From positions 62,001 to 126,000 of the forward strand of contig NZ_JACHTD010000009.1 in assembly GCF_014145665.1 (NCBI RefSeq): a stretch of DNA of 64,000 nt, given 5' to 3'. Under the pieces are notes generated by a model that saw only the letters and a list, made by a program, of their open reading frames with translations, ran no database searches and was not told where the DNA came from. The position numbers and the translations under genes were made by a program. This stretch comes from Myroides sp. NP-2. Its GTDB lineage: Bacteria > Bacteroidota > Bacteroidia > Flavobacteriales > Flavobacteriaceae. Numbering within the stretch: position 1 is the first letter of the stretch; the number at the start of each line of letters is the position of its first letter. Positions 26,262-36,194 of this stretch are shown here, piece by piece.

Positions 26262-27137
26262 ATGAAAGCAACAGCAGTAAACAATACCTCGAGTGGATGG
26301 ATCAATGGATTCATTGGCGTACTATTATTTAGTGGATCTATGCCGGCTACCAAAGTAGCGGTACTGAGTTTAGATCCTATTTTTGTCACCTTGGTACGCG
26401 CTTTAGTTGCAGCTGTTCTCGCGGGTATATTTCTGTATTACACCAAAGCGTCTTTTCCTACGAAGCTAGAGTCAAAATCAATTATCTTGATTGCTGGGGG
26501 TGCGGTAATAGGATTTCCGTTATTATCATCCTTGGCTTTACAGCATATGACTGCTGCTCGATCTTTAGTTTTTGTGGGAACTTTACCACTGAGTACGGCT
26601 ATTTTTGCTGTGTTACGCGGAAAGGAAAAGCCTAAACCTCTCTTTTGGCTCTTTGCCCTACTAGGGAGTGGGCTCGTGGTGGCCTTCGCTTATGCCCAGC
26701 AAGCAACTAGCTCGATTACGGGTGATTTACTAATGCTCGCTGCTATTATACTCTGCGGATTGGCCTATGCTGAAGGTGCTGTACTTACAAAATCAATGGG
26801 TGGAAGCCAAGTAATTTCTTGGGCTATTATCTATGCTTTGCCTATTTTATTGCCTTGCCTTTTCTTTTTTCTACCTCCCTCTCTGCACGCTATACAAACT
26901 GATACTTGGGTGAGTTTACTTTACTTGGGCACAATGAGTATGTTTACAGGATTTATCTTTTGGTATAAAGGATTAGCTCAAGGTGGAATCGCCACTGTAG
27001 GTCAACTGCAATTGCTACAACCCTTCTTTGGCTTAGCTCTCGCTGCTCTTTTCTTAAATGAATCCGTTTCTGTAGGTATGATTGGCGTAACCCTAGGCGT
27101 AGTTTTATCTGTAGCAGCGAGCAAGAAGTTTGCCTAA
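26262..27137 (+). CDS. EamA/DMT transporter divergent from a MocR regulator
   Basis: A 291-residue membrane protein with ten predicted helices in two EamA repeats: the first begins GFIGVLLFSGSMPATKVAV, the second around residue 152 (ITGDLLMLAAIILCGLAYAEGA), and it ends in the typical FLNESVSVGMIGVTLG. Substrates of MocR-linked transporters vary. A weak stem-loop with a T tract (AAGGA-TCCTT at 27268-27282) may terminate it. Confidence 0.87.
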   Translation: MKATAVNNTSSGWINGFIGVLLFSGSMPATKVAVLSLDPIFVTLVRALVAAVLAGIFLYYTKASFPTKLESKSIILIAGGAVIGFPLLSSLALQHMTAARSLVFVGTLPLSTAIFAVLRGKEKPKPLFWLFALLGSGLVVAFAYAQQATSSITGDLLMLAAIILCGLAYAEGAVLTKSMGGSQVISWAIIYALPILLPCLFFFLPPSLHAIQTDTWVSLLYLGTMSMFTGFIFWYKGLAQGGIATVGQLQLLQPFFGLALAALFLNESVSVGMIGVTLGVVLSVAASKKFA

Positions 27138-27797
27138 ACTAAGGAGACAAACGCAGTGCTTGCATCTGTGAATGATGAATATAGACAAATTTCAATTAGT
27201 TGATTTAGAATAACATAAAGCGCATCAAGTAAATAAAAAGTTTAGGTTTAATTGCTGAGCAGCGATGAAGGAATATATCCTTTTTTGCCTTTTCCTTGCT
27301 AACTAGTTCCTATTTCTACAGTGCAGAACAAGTCGTGCTTTTACAAAAAGAAAAGCTGGGACTTTGCACGCAAAGCCCCAGCTTGATTTGAATTATATTC
27401 CCCTAAAACGTAAGTACAAACAGATGAAATTGCATCCTCCTATTTCATATTTACACTAACTCAAATCTCTTAAAAGTCGGCCACTTTTATGTGTTTTACT
27501 TTTAAATTTTGCGCTTTTCTTTTTTTCAATCCATCCTCCTATTATTCCTTACTTGGATAATAAAGGGACGGCCTTTGCTATAAACGAGAATCTCACCTAT
27601 CGTCAGTAGCTTTTTCTTTTTCACAGTACTCTTTTTCTAATACAAATCAAAACTATTAAAATAAATGCAAGAAAATGAAAAAATAGTATACCTAAATACA
27701 CTAAAGCGCTCAAAAACAACAAAATACCGACTTAAATAACGTTAAAGTATTGCGTAATATTTATAAAAATTTAGATAAATAAGTAAGAACACAAAAA
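27138..27797. other. 660-base gene-free region between a transporter gene and the Kdp histidine kinase
   Basis: No coding sequence is supported. It contains a weak stem-loop for the rightward transporter (near 27268), a strong stem-loop at 27353-27384 oriented for leftward transcription, and a 12-base direct repeat CATCCTCCTATT at 27433 and 27532. The minus strand of each repeat reads AATAGGAGGATG, like a Shine-Dalgarno with ATG, but the frames stop at once. The rest is AT-rich. If the kinase transcript ends at 27353, it has a 3' region of about 400 bases. Confidence 0.4.
27353..27384 (-). terminator. Likely terminator of the Kdp operon
   Basis: AAGCTGGG-CTTTGC pairs with GCAAAG-CCCAGCTT with one A/C mismatch (27353-27384). 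On the minus strand it is followed by TTCTTTTTG. No other leftward gene lies between it and the kinase gene. Confidence 0.65.
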
Positions 27798-29507
27798 TTA
27801 ATGTTTAAAAACTAAAACAAACGTGCTTCCAACTCCATATTCACTGTTTACGGAAATCCTTCCACCCTGAGCTTCAATTATTTCCTTACTAATAGCTAGG
27901 CCTAAACCTGTTCCTTCTCTATGTGTACTAGGGACTCTAAAGTAGCGATCAAAAATGCGATCGACGTATTCAGGAGGAATTCCAATGCCCTCATCCTTTA
28001 TGCGAATCGTCGTAGCAAGGTCATCTTGGAGCACTTCAATGTGCACAACCGAAGATTCATGGGAGTAATTGATGGCATTAGCAATGAGATTAGTCAATAC
28101 CCAAACAGTTTTCTCTAGGTCTAATTGCAAGGGCTGAAGCGCAAAAGGCAAATCGACTTTGAGTTGAATATTCTTTTGTTCAGCCTGAATATGATTCGCT
28201 TCAACGGCATCTTGAACCACTTGATCTAACGCACATGCCTTGAGGTGTAGCGCAATTTTCCCACTTTCTATTTGCGTTAAATTGAGTAATTCTGTGGTGA
28301 TTTTCAACAGTCGCCCTGCATCATCTTGAATGCTATCCACTAAGATGATTTGCTCTTCATTTAGATGACCTATGCGTTCATCTTTCAAGAGCTGTAAACT
28401 CATTTTCATCGAAGCTATAGGTGTTTTAAATTCATGAGAGACCGTGGCTATGAAGCGTGTTTTTGCAGTGTCTAATTCTTTAAATTCGGTAATATTCTTT
28501 AAAATCATCACATAGCCCACGAGTTCTTTTTGCTCCTCTCCCGTTGGGGTGAGTTCAATGTGAAGGAATTGCTTGTCGAAGTAATTTTCTTTGTCGTTGT
28601 GGATGATCTTCAAAGGTTCTTTCTCCATCACCTCTACATTGATTTCCTTGACTAACATACGCATCAAATCGTTGTAAATGGCAATGTCCTTACTGCTTTT
28701 ACCGACCATTTCTTCTTCAGCTAAGCCCAAAACTTTACACGCCTCTTGGTTGACGAAGATGACCTTCATGGTTTCATCTAGTCCAATCACAACATCTGAC
28801 ATACTGTTGATCAGGGCTTCAATCCTCTTCTTTTGGCGCATTAACTTTGCTAAATGACTGCTGTTGTACTCTTCTAGCTTTTGCGCCATGGTGTTAAACG
28901 ATTGGGCTAACTCGCCAAATTCGTTATTTTTATCCAAAAACACACGCTCTTTATAATTGCTACTAGCAATTTGTTTGATGCTCTGGGTTAGCTTCTGAAT
29001 CGGATCAGCAATATTGGATGGCAAATTCATCAGTAACCCCAAAGCAATGGCAAAACAAGCAAGCCCCGCAATGGCAATCCATATCGTCGCTTGTATCGCT
29101 GTTTTATTTGCCAATTCGCTTTTGAGCTCAATGGCCTGCATATTTATTTCCATGATCTCAATCAACCAAACCCTAATTTGCATGAGCTCTTCTGGTTGTC
29201 GTCCTTGATTTTTATAGCTTTCGAAATAATTGCGCAGGGTTTTATTCATCTCCTTCTCCCCTAATTCCGTAGCATTGCCTTCTTGTTTTCTCAACTGTTC
29301 TTCAAAGTGAATCAAGCGGCTATCGCCTTTTTGATCTAAAGCACTCAACATGCTTTTAGCATAGAGCAAAGAGTTGTAATTGTCGTGGAGAATATTGCGT
29401 GTATCGAGCTTCAAAAAATGAATATACACAGCGGCTATTCCTCCTAAAAAAACAATAAGCGCAAATAGAAGCCCCAACCCCAGGGTTAATTTTGTTTTTA
29501 TTCTCAT
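27798..29507 (-). CDS. PAS-containing sensor histidine kinase of the split Kdp system
   Basis: A 569-residue membrane kinase: TM1 at residues 8-30, an extracytoplasmic loop (31-136), TM2 at 137-160, HAMP to about 215, PAS at 230-340 (SMSDVVIGLDETMKVIFVNQ), HisKA with phospho-acceptor His358 (ATVSHEFKTPIASM) and an HATPase domain with N-box (NLIANAINYS), DEGIGIPPEY and GTGLGLAISKEI. It overlaps the KdpD-domain gene by four bases (ATGA) and would phosphorylate the NtrC-type regulator at 36593-37939. It has no KdpD domain of its own, unlike the usual single-chain KdpD. A role in potassium or turgor sensing is inferred from the operon. Confidence 0.87.
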   Translation of the reverse strand: MRIKTKLTLGLGLLFALIVFLGGIAAVYIHFLKLDTRNILHDNYNSLLYAKSMLSALDQKGDSRLIHFEEQLRKQEGNATELGEKEMNKTLRNYFESYKNQGRQPEELMQIRVWLIEIMEINMQAIELKSELANKTAIQATIWIAIAGLACFAIALGLLMNLPSNIADPIQKLTQSIKQIASSNYKERVFLDKNNEFGELAQSFNTMAQKLEEYNSSHLAKLMRQKKRIEALINSMSDVVIGLDETMKVIFVNQEACKVLGLAEEEMVGKSSKDIAIYNDLMRMLVKEINVEVMEKEPLKIIHNDKENYFDKQFLHIELTPTGEEQKELVGYVMILKNITEFKELDTAKTRFIATVSHEFKTPIASMKMSLQLLKDERIGHLNEEQIILVDSIQDDAGRLLKITTELLNLTQIESGKIALHLKACALDQVVQDAVEANHIQAEQKNIQLKVDLPFALQPLQLDLEKTVWVLTNLIANAINYSHESSVVHIEVLQDDLATTIRIKDEGIGIPPEYVDRIFDRYFRVPSTHREGTGLGLAISKEIIEAQGGRISVNSEYGVGSTFVLVFKH

Positions 29508-30634
29508 TTCGAAAAGATTATAATATCAATTGGTAAAAAGGATAATTTCCTCACTAATTGGTTGAATACATTGGTTGCCAAAATAAGTTGATAAAGACGC
29601 AACCGCGGTTTGCCAATGCATATCGTTGTGATTTGTCTTTGTTCTACCTGTATTCGTATTGCTTTGGCTATATTGGCATGCTCGATTTTGATAATTTCGG
29701 CGCCTAATTCTGTAGCTAATTTAAAATTATTAATTAAATGCCGTTGTTTGTCTAACGCAATTTTATTGGGATCCTCCTTTGGGGTTTGTACATAGAGGAC
29801 ATACCACTTCGAATTTAAATAGCCCGCTAGACGTGCCGTCTTTCGAATGACGTTTTTGGCATTTTTCTCATTGGAACTAATACAGGCCAGAAAACGACTG
29901 GGCTTGACTATATTGGCTACATTCACTTCTGTCGCTACTTTGTTCTCTACATAGGAAGCTACTTCTTTTAATGCCAGTTCTCTTAGTTGTAAAATATTAG
30001 AGGTTGTAAAGAAGTTTTGAAGGGCCATTTGAATTTTTTCCTGCGGATAAATCTTGCCTTCTTTCAATCGCTCAATTAAGTCATTGGCGGTGAGGTCGAT
30101 ATTAACTACTTCATCAGCTTCTTGTAATACTTTATCTGGCACGCGCTCCGTGACATCAATGGAAGTAATCGCCTGTATGGCTTGATTTAGGCTTTCGATG
30201 TGCTGAATATTCAGTGCTGAGATCACATTGATTCCCGCATCGAGTATTTCAAATACATCTTGCCAACGTTTTTCATTTTTGCTTCCTGCAATATTGGAGT
30301 GTGCCAATTCGTCTATGATTACAATCTCAGGGCGATCTTGTAAAATGGCTTCTACGTCGAGTTCTTCGACCAATTTACCTTTGTAAAAAACAGTTTTACG
30401 CCCAATAATAGGCAACCCTTCTACTAGTGCTTGCGTTTCTTTTCGGTTATGCGTCTCGATATACCCCAACTTCACATCTATGCCGTTGCGTTGCAAATCT
30501 CTCGCTTCCATTAGCATGCGATAGGTTTTTCCAACGCCAGCACTCATTCCGATATAGATCTTAAACTTACCGCGTTTGGACCGGCGAATTAGCGCTAAAA
30601 AGTCTTCGGCGCTTTGACGTGTTTCTCTTTCCAT
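29504..30634 (-). CDS. Stand-alone KdpD sensing domain with universal-stress-like domain
   Basis: A 376-residue protein equal to the N-terminal cytoplasmic part of KdpD. Residues 20-230 form the KdpD domain with Walker A GMSAGVGKT (29-37) and Walker B-like IVIIDELAHSN, then KRWQDVFEILDAGINVI. Residues about 240-370 resemble a universal stress protein fold (SRFLACISSNEKNAKNVI), a region that binds c-di-AMP in some homologues. The membrane helices, GAF and kinase core of full KdpD are absent. The next gene supplies a kinase. It starts directly after the porin gene. A separate regulator subunit acting with that kinase is likely. Confidence 0.88.
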   Translation of the reverse strand: MERETRQSAEDFLALIRRSKRGKFKIYIGMSAGVGKTYRMLMEARDLQRNGIDVKLGYIETHNRKETQALVEGLPIIGRKTVFYKGKLVEELDVEAILQDRPEIVIIDELAHSNIAGSKNEKRWQDVFEILDAGINVISALNIQHIESLNQAIQAITSIDVTERVPDKVLQEADEVVNIDLTANDLIERLKEGKIYPQEKIQMALQNFFTTSNILQLRELALKEVASYVENKVATEVNVANIVKPSRFLACISSNEKNAKNVIRKTARLAGYLNSKWYVLYVQTPKEDPNKIALDKQRHLINNFKLATELGAEIIKIEHANIAKAIRIQVEQRQITTICIGKPRLRLYQLILATNVFNQLVRKLSFLPIDIIIFSK

Positions 30635-31723
30635 TTACAATCGTATTGAAATACTACTTCCGAGGAAGGTTTGTTCTGAAACCGCTCTATTTGCTATACT
30701 AAAAATAGCATCTTTACTCTGTAGCGATCGGGCTTCCAATCGCCATAAAACGGCTGGTGTAATTTGACAATCCACATTAACAGAATACCCCCAGGTTTGA
30801 AAGCCATTGGGTGTATCCGTCTGTATTATGACTTGATCTCGATCTACATAATACTCGGCTCTAGCAGTCACACTCCAGCGTTGATTGACTGCATAACGTC
30901 CCATAACTAAAGGAGCATACCAAAAACTATAAGCTCGACTGTATTTTTCTTTTTGTTGCACCCCTGCGTCAAATCCAACCAATACTTTTACTGCCTCATT
31001 CAGCTGATAGGACATATAGAAATCGTGGAAATAGCGCATTTTACGCGTTTCATCGGGTGTATCACTTCCCACAAAAGAACTACTATTCAGTAGCCATCGT
31101 TCATTTGGTGTATAGGTAAGCTGATGTCCCACAGCAGGAGTTGAGTTTCCAGTAGGACGATTGATGCGTTGCCAACCATTCATAAGATGTAAGGCCATTC
31201 CCCATTTTTGATTTGGCGTTTGATAGGACAATTTTACAGCTGCTGAAAAATAAGGTGAATTTTCCGCCATGATACTACGTGTCAACGTCATAACATCAGC
31301 GCCTATCGCGCTTTCAAACCCAATATGAGATGGCATAATCCCCACATCTAGCCAAAGGTTTTGTTCCTCCATTAGTTTAACGCCAATATTGGCTTCGTAG
31401 ATTTGCTTTAATCCCTCTGATTCATTAGCTAAATTGGCTGTGACATACGTTCCTGCCATAAAACCTAAATTCGATCGAACACGCGCTTTTTCATAGTTTA
31501 GTTTCACCATGCCAAAATTCAAATTCACCTCATTATGCCGGTCATAGGAATATAAAAAGGAATTTAATTTTCCAGTTGGAGTTTGATTAAAATCATATGT
31601 ATAGTAAACTTCTCCATAGGCTTGTACTTTTACATCGTCTAGCCATTTGTTTTGTTGGGCGTAGGCAGATGAAAAAGCAAGTGCACTTAGTATAAGTACA
31701 CCTACTATTATTTTCTCTTTCAT
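30635..31723 (-). CDS. Outer-membrane porin (OmpL/Bbp2-like) within the Kdp operon
   Basis: A 362-residue protein with a signal peptide (LILSALAFSSAYA, cleaved before QQNKW). The remainder has alternating hydrophobic beta strands, and it ends GSSISIRL. It resembles the putative beta-barrel porin-2 (OmpL-like) family: KWLDDVKVQAYGEVYYTYDF at the N-terminus, NEVNLNFGMVKLNYEKARV and LWLDVGIMPSHIGFESAIG. It lies one base after kdpC and directly before the KdpD-like gene. A porin here is not part of the classical Kdp system. It may let K+ enter the periplasm when potassium is scarce, which is inference. Confidence 0.82.
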   Translation of the reverse strand: MKEKIIVGVLILSALAFSSAYAQQNKWLDDVKVQAYGEVYYTYDFNQTPTGKLNSFLYSYDRHNEVNLNFGMVKLNYEKARVRSNLGFMAGTYVTANLANESEGLKQIYEANIGVKLMEEQNLWLDVGIMPSHIGFESAIGADVMTLTRSIMAENSPYFSAAVKLSYQTPNQKWGMALHLMNGWQRINRPTGNSTPAVGHQLTYTPNERWLLNSSSFVGSDTPDETRKMRYFHDFYMSYQLNEAVKVLVGFDAGVQQKEKYSRAYSFWYAPLVMGRYAVNQRWSVTARAEYYVDRDQVIIQTDTPNGFQTWGYSVNVDCQITPAVLWRLEARSLQSKDAIFSIANRAVSEQTFLGSSISIRL

Positions 31724-31724
31724 T

Positions 31725-32285
31725 TTATTTTAATTGATCTAAAGCGATATTGAGTTGCAGCACAGAAATAGTTTGTGGACCTAAAAACCCCCACAAAGGC
31801 TGTTGGGTGTGTTGAGCGATCAGTTGTTCTATACGGCTAGGCGCTAGTCCTCTTTCTTTGGCAATACGCGCAATTTGCACGCGAGCGGCTTGAATAGAAA
31901 TATGCGGATCTAAACCACTCCCACTAGCCGTCACTAGGTCAACGGGAATATGTTCTCGCTGAACTTCTGGATTGCGCTCTATAAAATCGTCAATACGCCC
32001 TTGGACTTCTTCCAAATATTCTGCCTTGGACGATGCGTCATTACTCGCTCCTGAGCCTGCAGCATTATAAGCTACTGCCGATGGACGCGACCAAAAATAC
32101 GCCATGGAGGTAAACGACTGCCCAATATTGACATATTGTTTCCCCTTTGGGGTTTCAACGGTAATGCCTTTTCCTTTGTTTGGAGCAACTTGCGCTATTC
32201 CCCACATAAGAGCAGGGTAAAAACCACCTAGCACAATCAAAAATAAAGTGGTTAGCAGCATAGAGGGTATTATATTTGTTTTCAT
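31725..32285 (-). CDS. kdpC: Potassium-transporting ATPase subunit C
   Basis: A 186-residue inner-membrane subunit with one N-terminal helix (SMLLTTLFLIVLGGFYPALMW, about residues 8-28) and a periplasmic domain. It carries IGQSFTSMAYFWSRPSA, then the well-known SGSGLDPHIS (about residues 120-129) and VARIAKERG-type stretch (QIARIAKERGLAPSRIEQLI). KdpC stabilises the KdpA/KdpB complex. Gaps of a few bases to kdpB and the porin gene show one operon. Confidence 0.95.
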   Translation of the reverse strand: MKTNIIPSMLLTTLFLIVLGGFYPALMWGIAQVAPNKGKGITVETPKGKQYVNIGQSFTSMAYFWSRPSAVAYNAAGSGASNDASSKAEYLEEVQGRIDDFIERNPEVQREHIPVDLVTASGSGLDPHISIQAARVQIARIAKERGLAPSRIEQLIAQHTQQPLWGFLGPQTISVLQLNIALDQLK

Positions 32286-32290
32286 ATCGT

Positions 32291-34306
32291 TTACATCAAA
32301 AGTGAAATAAATAGGTCAATAATTTTTATTCCTACAAAGGGAACAAGCACACCACCTAATCCATAAATTAATAAATTACGACGCAGTAAAGCACTTGCGC
32401 CAATGGGTTTATAGGCCACCCCTTTTAACGCTAAGGGTATCAGGCAAGGAATGATAATAGCGTTGAAAATAACCGCAGAGAGGATAGCGCTTTCGGGGCT
32501 GTACAACTTCATAATATTCAAACCTTCTAGAGCGGGAATAGCCGAGATGAACAAGGCAGGTATAATGGCAAAATACTTAGCAACGTCATTGGCAATACTA
32601 AAAGTAGTTAGGGTACCTCTTGTCATGAGTAGTTGCTTTCCGATTTCTACTACTTCAATCAGTTTGGTAGGGTCATTGTCGAGATCCACCATATTTCCTG
32701 CTTCCTTAGCGGCTTGCGTACCGCTATTCATCGCCACCCCAACATCTGCTTGTGCTAATGCGGGAGCATCGTTGGTCCCATCCCCCATCATAGCTACGAG
32801 TCGGCCTTCTGCTTGTTCTCTTTTGATGTAGTTCATTTTATCTTCGGGTTTTGCCTCGGCAATAAAATCATCTACTCCTGCTTTTTCTGCAATATATTTT
32901 GCCGTCATGGGATTGTCGCCGGTTACCATTACCGTTTTAATTCCCATTTTTCTCAAACGCGCAAAGCGCTCTTGAATGCCTGGTTTAATAACATCTTGTA
33001 GCTCTATCACCCCGACAATTTGTTCATTTTGAGCCACAACTAAAGGTGTACCTCCATTCTCGGCTACTGCGCGGACGCAGCGATCCATTTCCTCTGGAAA
33101 GGGATATCCCGCTTGTTCACTTAGTTGTTTGATGGCGTCAACGGCTCCTTTGCGGATGCGGATGTCGTCATAATCCACTCCTGAGCTCCTTGTTTCTGCT
33201 GTAAAGGAAATAAATCGAGGTTGATTGATTCTAAAAGCGGTGGGATCGACCTGAGCCAATTCTAGTATGGATTTTCCTTCTGGTGTATCGTCGCGTAGGG
33301 AACTCAATACGGCAGCTTTGATCAAGTCTTGGCTAGCTACCCCATTGGCAGGGTGAAAATGAGTGGCCTTTCTGTTCCCTATGGTAATGGTTCCCGTTTT
33401 ATCCAACAACAATACATCAATATCTCCTGCAGTTTCTACCGCTTTACCGCTTTTTGTAATGACATTGGCACGCAATGCTCGATCCATACCCGCAATGCCA
33501 ATCGCCGATAACAACCCACCTATTGTGGTGGGAATCAAACACACATAGAGCGAAATTAAAGCGCTAATCGTCAGTGTAATATGAGCAAAATCAGCAAAAG
33601 GCTTAAGGGTGATAATCACAAGAGTAAACACCAAAGTGAATCCAGCGAGTAAAATGGTTAACGCTATTTCATTAGGTGATTTTTGTCGGTTTGCCCCTTC
33701 AACTAAAGCGATCATTTGGTCTAAAAAACTCTCACCCGCTTGGGCTGTAACGCGCACCTTGATGCGATCGGATAATACTTTCGTTCCACCCGTAACGCTA
33801 CTTTTATCTCCGCCAGCTTCTCGTATTACAGGTGCACTCTCTCCAGTAATTGCACTTTCGTCAATCGTAGCTAACCCTTCGATAATTTCTCCGTCTGCGG
33901 GAATAATATCCCCTGCAACACAGCAATAAATCATCCCTTTTTGCAAAGCAGCAGAGGAAATTTGCCTTCCATCTTCTAATTGAGCTGGTGTTTCTTCTCT
34001 TGTTTTGCGCAAGCTATCTGCTTGTGCTTTTCCTCTTGCTTCGGCAATGGCTTCGGCGAAATTAGCAAACAGCAAGGTGGCGAATAGCAGCAAAAAAAGC
34101 GTGAACGTATAGCCAAAACTCCCTTGTTGTGTTGATCCGAATAAAATTCCGATACAAACAACCAACAGAATGGCCGTTCCTATTTCTACAGTAAACATTA
34201 CGGGATTGCGAACTAAAGTTCTAGGGTTTAATTTTATAAAAGCTTCTACTAGCGCTTTCTGAATCACTTCTTTTTGAAAAAGTGTTTGTTTGGTTTGCGT
34301 TGCCAT
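32291..34306 (-). CDS. kdpB: Potassium-transporting ATPase subunit B (P-type ATPase)
   Basis: A 671-residue type IA P-type ATPase that powers high-affinity K+ import. Visible are the actuator motif TGES (154-157), the phosphorylation site Asp302 in [10 protein letters not shown], the nucleotide-binding KGAVDAIK segment, [14 protein letters not shown], and the hinge [19 protein letters not shown]. The P-domain and TM7 regions are intact, and length is normal. Four bases separate it from kdpC and three from kdpA. Confidence 0.97.
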   Translation of the reverse strand: MATQTKQTLFQKEVIQKALVEAFIKLNPRTLVRNPVMFTVEIGTAILLVVCIGILFGSTQQGSFGYTFTLFLLLFATLLFANFAEAIAEARGKAQADSLRKTREETPAQLEDGRQISSAALQKGMIYCCVAGDIIPADGEIIEGLATIDESAITGESAPVIREAGGDKSSVTGGTKVLSDRIKVRVTAQAGESFLDQMIALVEGANRQKSPNEIALTILLAGFTLVFTLVIITLKPFADFAHITLTISALISLYVCLIPTTIGGLLSAIGIAGMDRALRANVITKSGKAVETAGDIDVLLLDKTGTITIGNRKATHFHPANGVASQDLIKAAVLSSLRDDTPEGKSILELAQVDPTAFRINQPRFISFTAETRSSGVDYDDIRIRKGAVDAIKQLSEQAGYPFPEEMDRCVRAVAENGGTPLVVAQNEQIVGVIELQDVIKPGIQERFARLRKMGIKTVMVTGDNPMTAKYIAEKAGVDDFIAEAKPEDKMNYIKREQAEGRLVAMMGDGTNDAPALAQADVGVAMNSGTQAAKEAGNMVDLDNDPTKLIEVVEIGKQLLMTRGTLTTFSIANDVAKYFAIIPALFISAIPALEGLNIMKLYSPESAILSAVIFNAIIIPCLIPLALKGVAYKPIGASALLRRNLLIYGLGGVLVPFVGIKIIDLFISLLM

Positions 34307-34309
34307 GAT

Positions 34310-36004
34310 CTAAATATGTAGTTGAGTAAAATAATCCGCTAGAGGGCCTAGGGTTAAGACAGGAAAGAAGGCCAATGCGGCTACGATGAGAATTACCGTT
34401 AGAACAATTAGGCCGAAGGTGGACGTATCAGTAGCCAATGTACCAGCGCTTTGGGGGATATATCTTTTTTGTGCAAGGGCCCCTACAAGAGCCAATGGAC
34501 CTATAATGGGCAAAAAGCGCCCGAGTAACAAGACGATACTCGTGGAGAAATTCCACCACAAGGTATTATCTCCCAACCCCTCAAAGCCACTTCCGTTATT
34601 TGCAGCTGAAGAGGTGTATTCATAGAGTACTTCCGTAAATCCATGAAAGGAGGGATTGTTGAGGCTGTCTCTAGTAAATTCGGGAAAAGACACCCCTATA
34701 GCCGTACTACCCAAAATAAGTAAGGGATGAATCAAGGCAACAATCATCGCGATTTTCATTTCTTTGGCTTCTATTTTTTTGCCAAATAGCTCCGGTGTTC
34801 TCCCCACCATAAGCCCACTGATGAATACCGCTAAAACGACAAAAACGAAGAAATTAAGTATGCCAACCCCTACACCGCCATAAAAGCTATTGATCATCAT
34901 GGCGAGCAATTGATTCATTCCCGATAAAGGCATAGCGCTATCGTGCATTGAGTTAACGGAGCCCGTGGAGATTACGGTTGTCACAATACTCCAAAAACCA
35001 GAAGCAGCAGCGCCTATACGCACTTCTTTTCCTTCCATAGCACCTAGGGAATGGTCAATACCCATGGCTGTAATATTTGGATTCCCACTGCGCTCCACCT
35101 GTATGGTTGGCACAGCTAAACACAAGAATCCAAACGTCATCACCCCGAACATCATCCAAGAAAATCGCTTGCGCTGAATATAGTACCCAAAGGCAAATAC
35201 CATGGCCATGGGAATAATGAGCTGTGCAATCATTTCGGTCATATTGGTTAAATAGGTTGGATTTTCAAAGGGATGAGCCGAATTGGTTCCGAAGAATCCA
35301 CCGCCGTTTGTGCCCACGTGCTTAATAGCTATAAAGGCAGCTGCGGGACCACGAGACACCTCGACTTGTTGTCCTTCTAATGTAGTAATCCTATCCTTTC
35401 CCTCAAAGGTCATAGGCGTACCCTGAAAAATCAAAATGGTCGCCACAACTATACTCAAAGGCAATAAGATACGCGTAATGGATCGCGTAAAATACACGTA
35501 GAAGTTACCTAATTGGGTTGCTGTTTTATTTTTAAAAGCTTCAAATACCACTGCTGCTGCTGCCATTCCCGTGGCAGCACTAACGAATTGCAGAAACATC
35601 AAAGCCATTTGTGTCAAATAGGTTACCCCTGTTTCCCCAGCATAGTGCTGTAAATTACAGTTGACCAAAAAGGATATAGCCGTATTGAATGCCAAATCAG
35701 GTGACATACTAGGGTTGTGGTCTGGGTTTAATGGTAAACTCCCCTGGGTGAGCAATAGCACAAATACCAAGACAAACCAAACAACATTAATGGTGAGTAA
35801 AGCAAGAAGGTGCTGCTTCCAGTTCATCCCTTCGGCAGGGTTTATTTTACTGATGCGATACAGTAGTTTCTCTAGTGGTGCTAATACCCCATCTAAAAAA
35901 GTCGACTGGCCTGCATAGACCTTTGCTATATAGTTCCCTAGGGGAATTGAGATTCCAATAGCCAATAAAAAAGTGACTAGGATTCCGGTGATTTCTGTAT
36001 TCAT
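34310..36004 (-). CDS. kdpA: Potassium-transporting ATPase subunit A
   Basis: A 564-residue K+-channel-like subunit with four selectivity-filter repeats, visible as SFLVNCNLQHYAGE, GTNGGGFFGTNSAHP, NSFYGGVGVGIL and TSSAANNGSGFEGL. Ten or so membrane helices are predicted. The start at 36004 leaves six bases after a 41-residue ORF, and kdpF lies further upstream. Length and motifs are those of a functional KdpA. Confidence 0.96.
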   Translation of the reverse strand: MNTEITGILVTFLLAIGISIPLGNYIAKVYAGQSTFLDGVLAPLEKLLYRISKINPAEGMNWKQHLLALLTINVVWFVLVFVLLLTQGSLPLNPDHNPSMSPDLAFNTAISFLVNCNLQHYAGETGVTYLTQMALMFLQFVSAATGMAAAAVVFEAFKNKTATQLGNFYVYFTRSITRILLPLSIVVATILIFQGTPMTFEGKDRITTLEGQQVEVSRGPAAAFIAIKHVGTNGGGFFGTNSAHPFENPTYLTNMTEMIAQLIIPMAMVFAFGYYIQRKRFSWMMFGVMTFGFLCLAVPTIQVERSGNPNITAMGIDHSLGAMEGKEVRIGAAASGFWSIVTTVISTGSVNSMHDSAMPLSGMNQLLAMMINSFYGGVGVGILNFFVFVVLAVFISGLMVGRTPELFGKKIEAKEMKIAMIVALIHPLLILGSTAIGVSFPEFTRDSLNNPSFHGFTEVLYEYTSSAANNGSGFEGLGDNTLWWNFSTSIVLLLGRFLPIIGPLALVGALAQKRYIPQSAGTLATDTSTFGLIVLTVILIVAALAFFPVLTLGPLADYFTQLHI

Positions 36005-36010
36005 ATTGAT

Positions 36011-36136
36011 TTAATCAAGTACTAATAAAATTCGGTGAATGAGGTAGACGATGCCGTAGACCATCGTAAAGATCAATAGGATCATTCCTATATCTTTTAC
36101 ATTTTTTTTAAAATTGCTCAGGCTTGAATAAGACAT
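36011..36136 (-). CDS. 41-residue membrane protein overlapping kdpF (unnamed)
   Basis: ATG at 36136 to TAA at 36011. One predicted helix (GMILLIFTMVYGIVYLI, about residues 17-33) follows a short polar start and is followed by a short tail. It overlaps the 3' end of kdpF in another frame, the way coupled small subunits often do, and stops six bases before the kdpA start. I do not recognise a family. It may be an extra small subunit of the Kdp complex. Confidence 0.55.
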   Translation of the reverse strand: MSYSSLSNFKKNVKDIGMILLIFTMVYGIVYLIHRILLVLD

Positions 36137-36185
36137 AACACAAATAGACTAATACAGCCAAAGCGATTAAGAATAAAACAATCAT
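36108..36185 (-). CDS. kdpF: KdpF-like small subunit (25 residues)
   Basis: ATG at 36185 to TAA at 36108. The 25-residue product is a single helix (VLFLIALAVLVYLCYVLF) ending in KPEQF, which is the usual KdpF pattern of a helix followed by a short (R/K)PE(K/Q)F end. KdpF stabilises the KdpFABC complex and is easily missed by gene finders. Position upstream of kdpA agrees. Confidence 0.8.
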   Translation of the reverse strand: MIVLFLIALAVLVYLCYVLFKPEQF

Positions 36186-36194
36186 AAGTAAGAT

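Noticed and set aside
27403-27435. Two AGGAGGATG sequences (minus strand) as Shine-Dalgarno plus start codons of tiny genes
   Set aside because: One frame stops after one further codon (ATG GAT TGA) and the other after ten. Shine-Dalgarno use is rare in this phylum.
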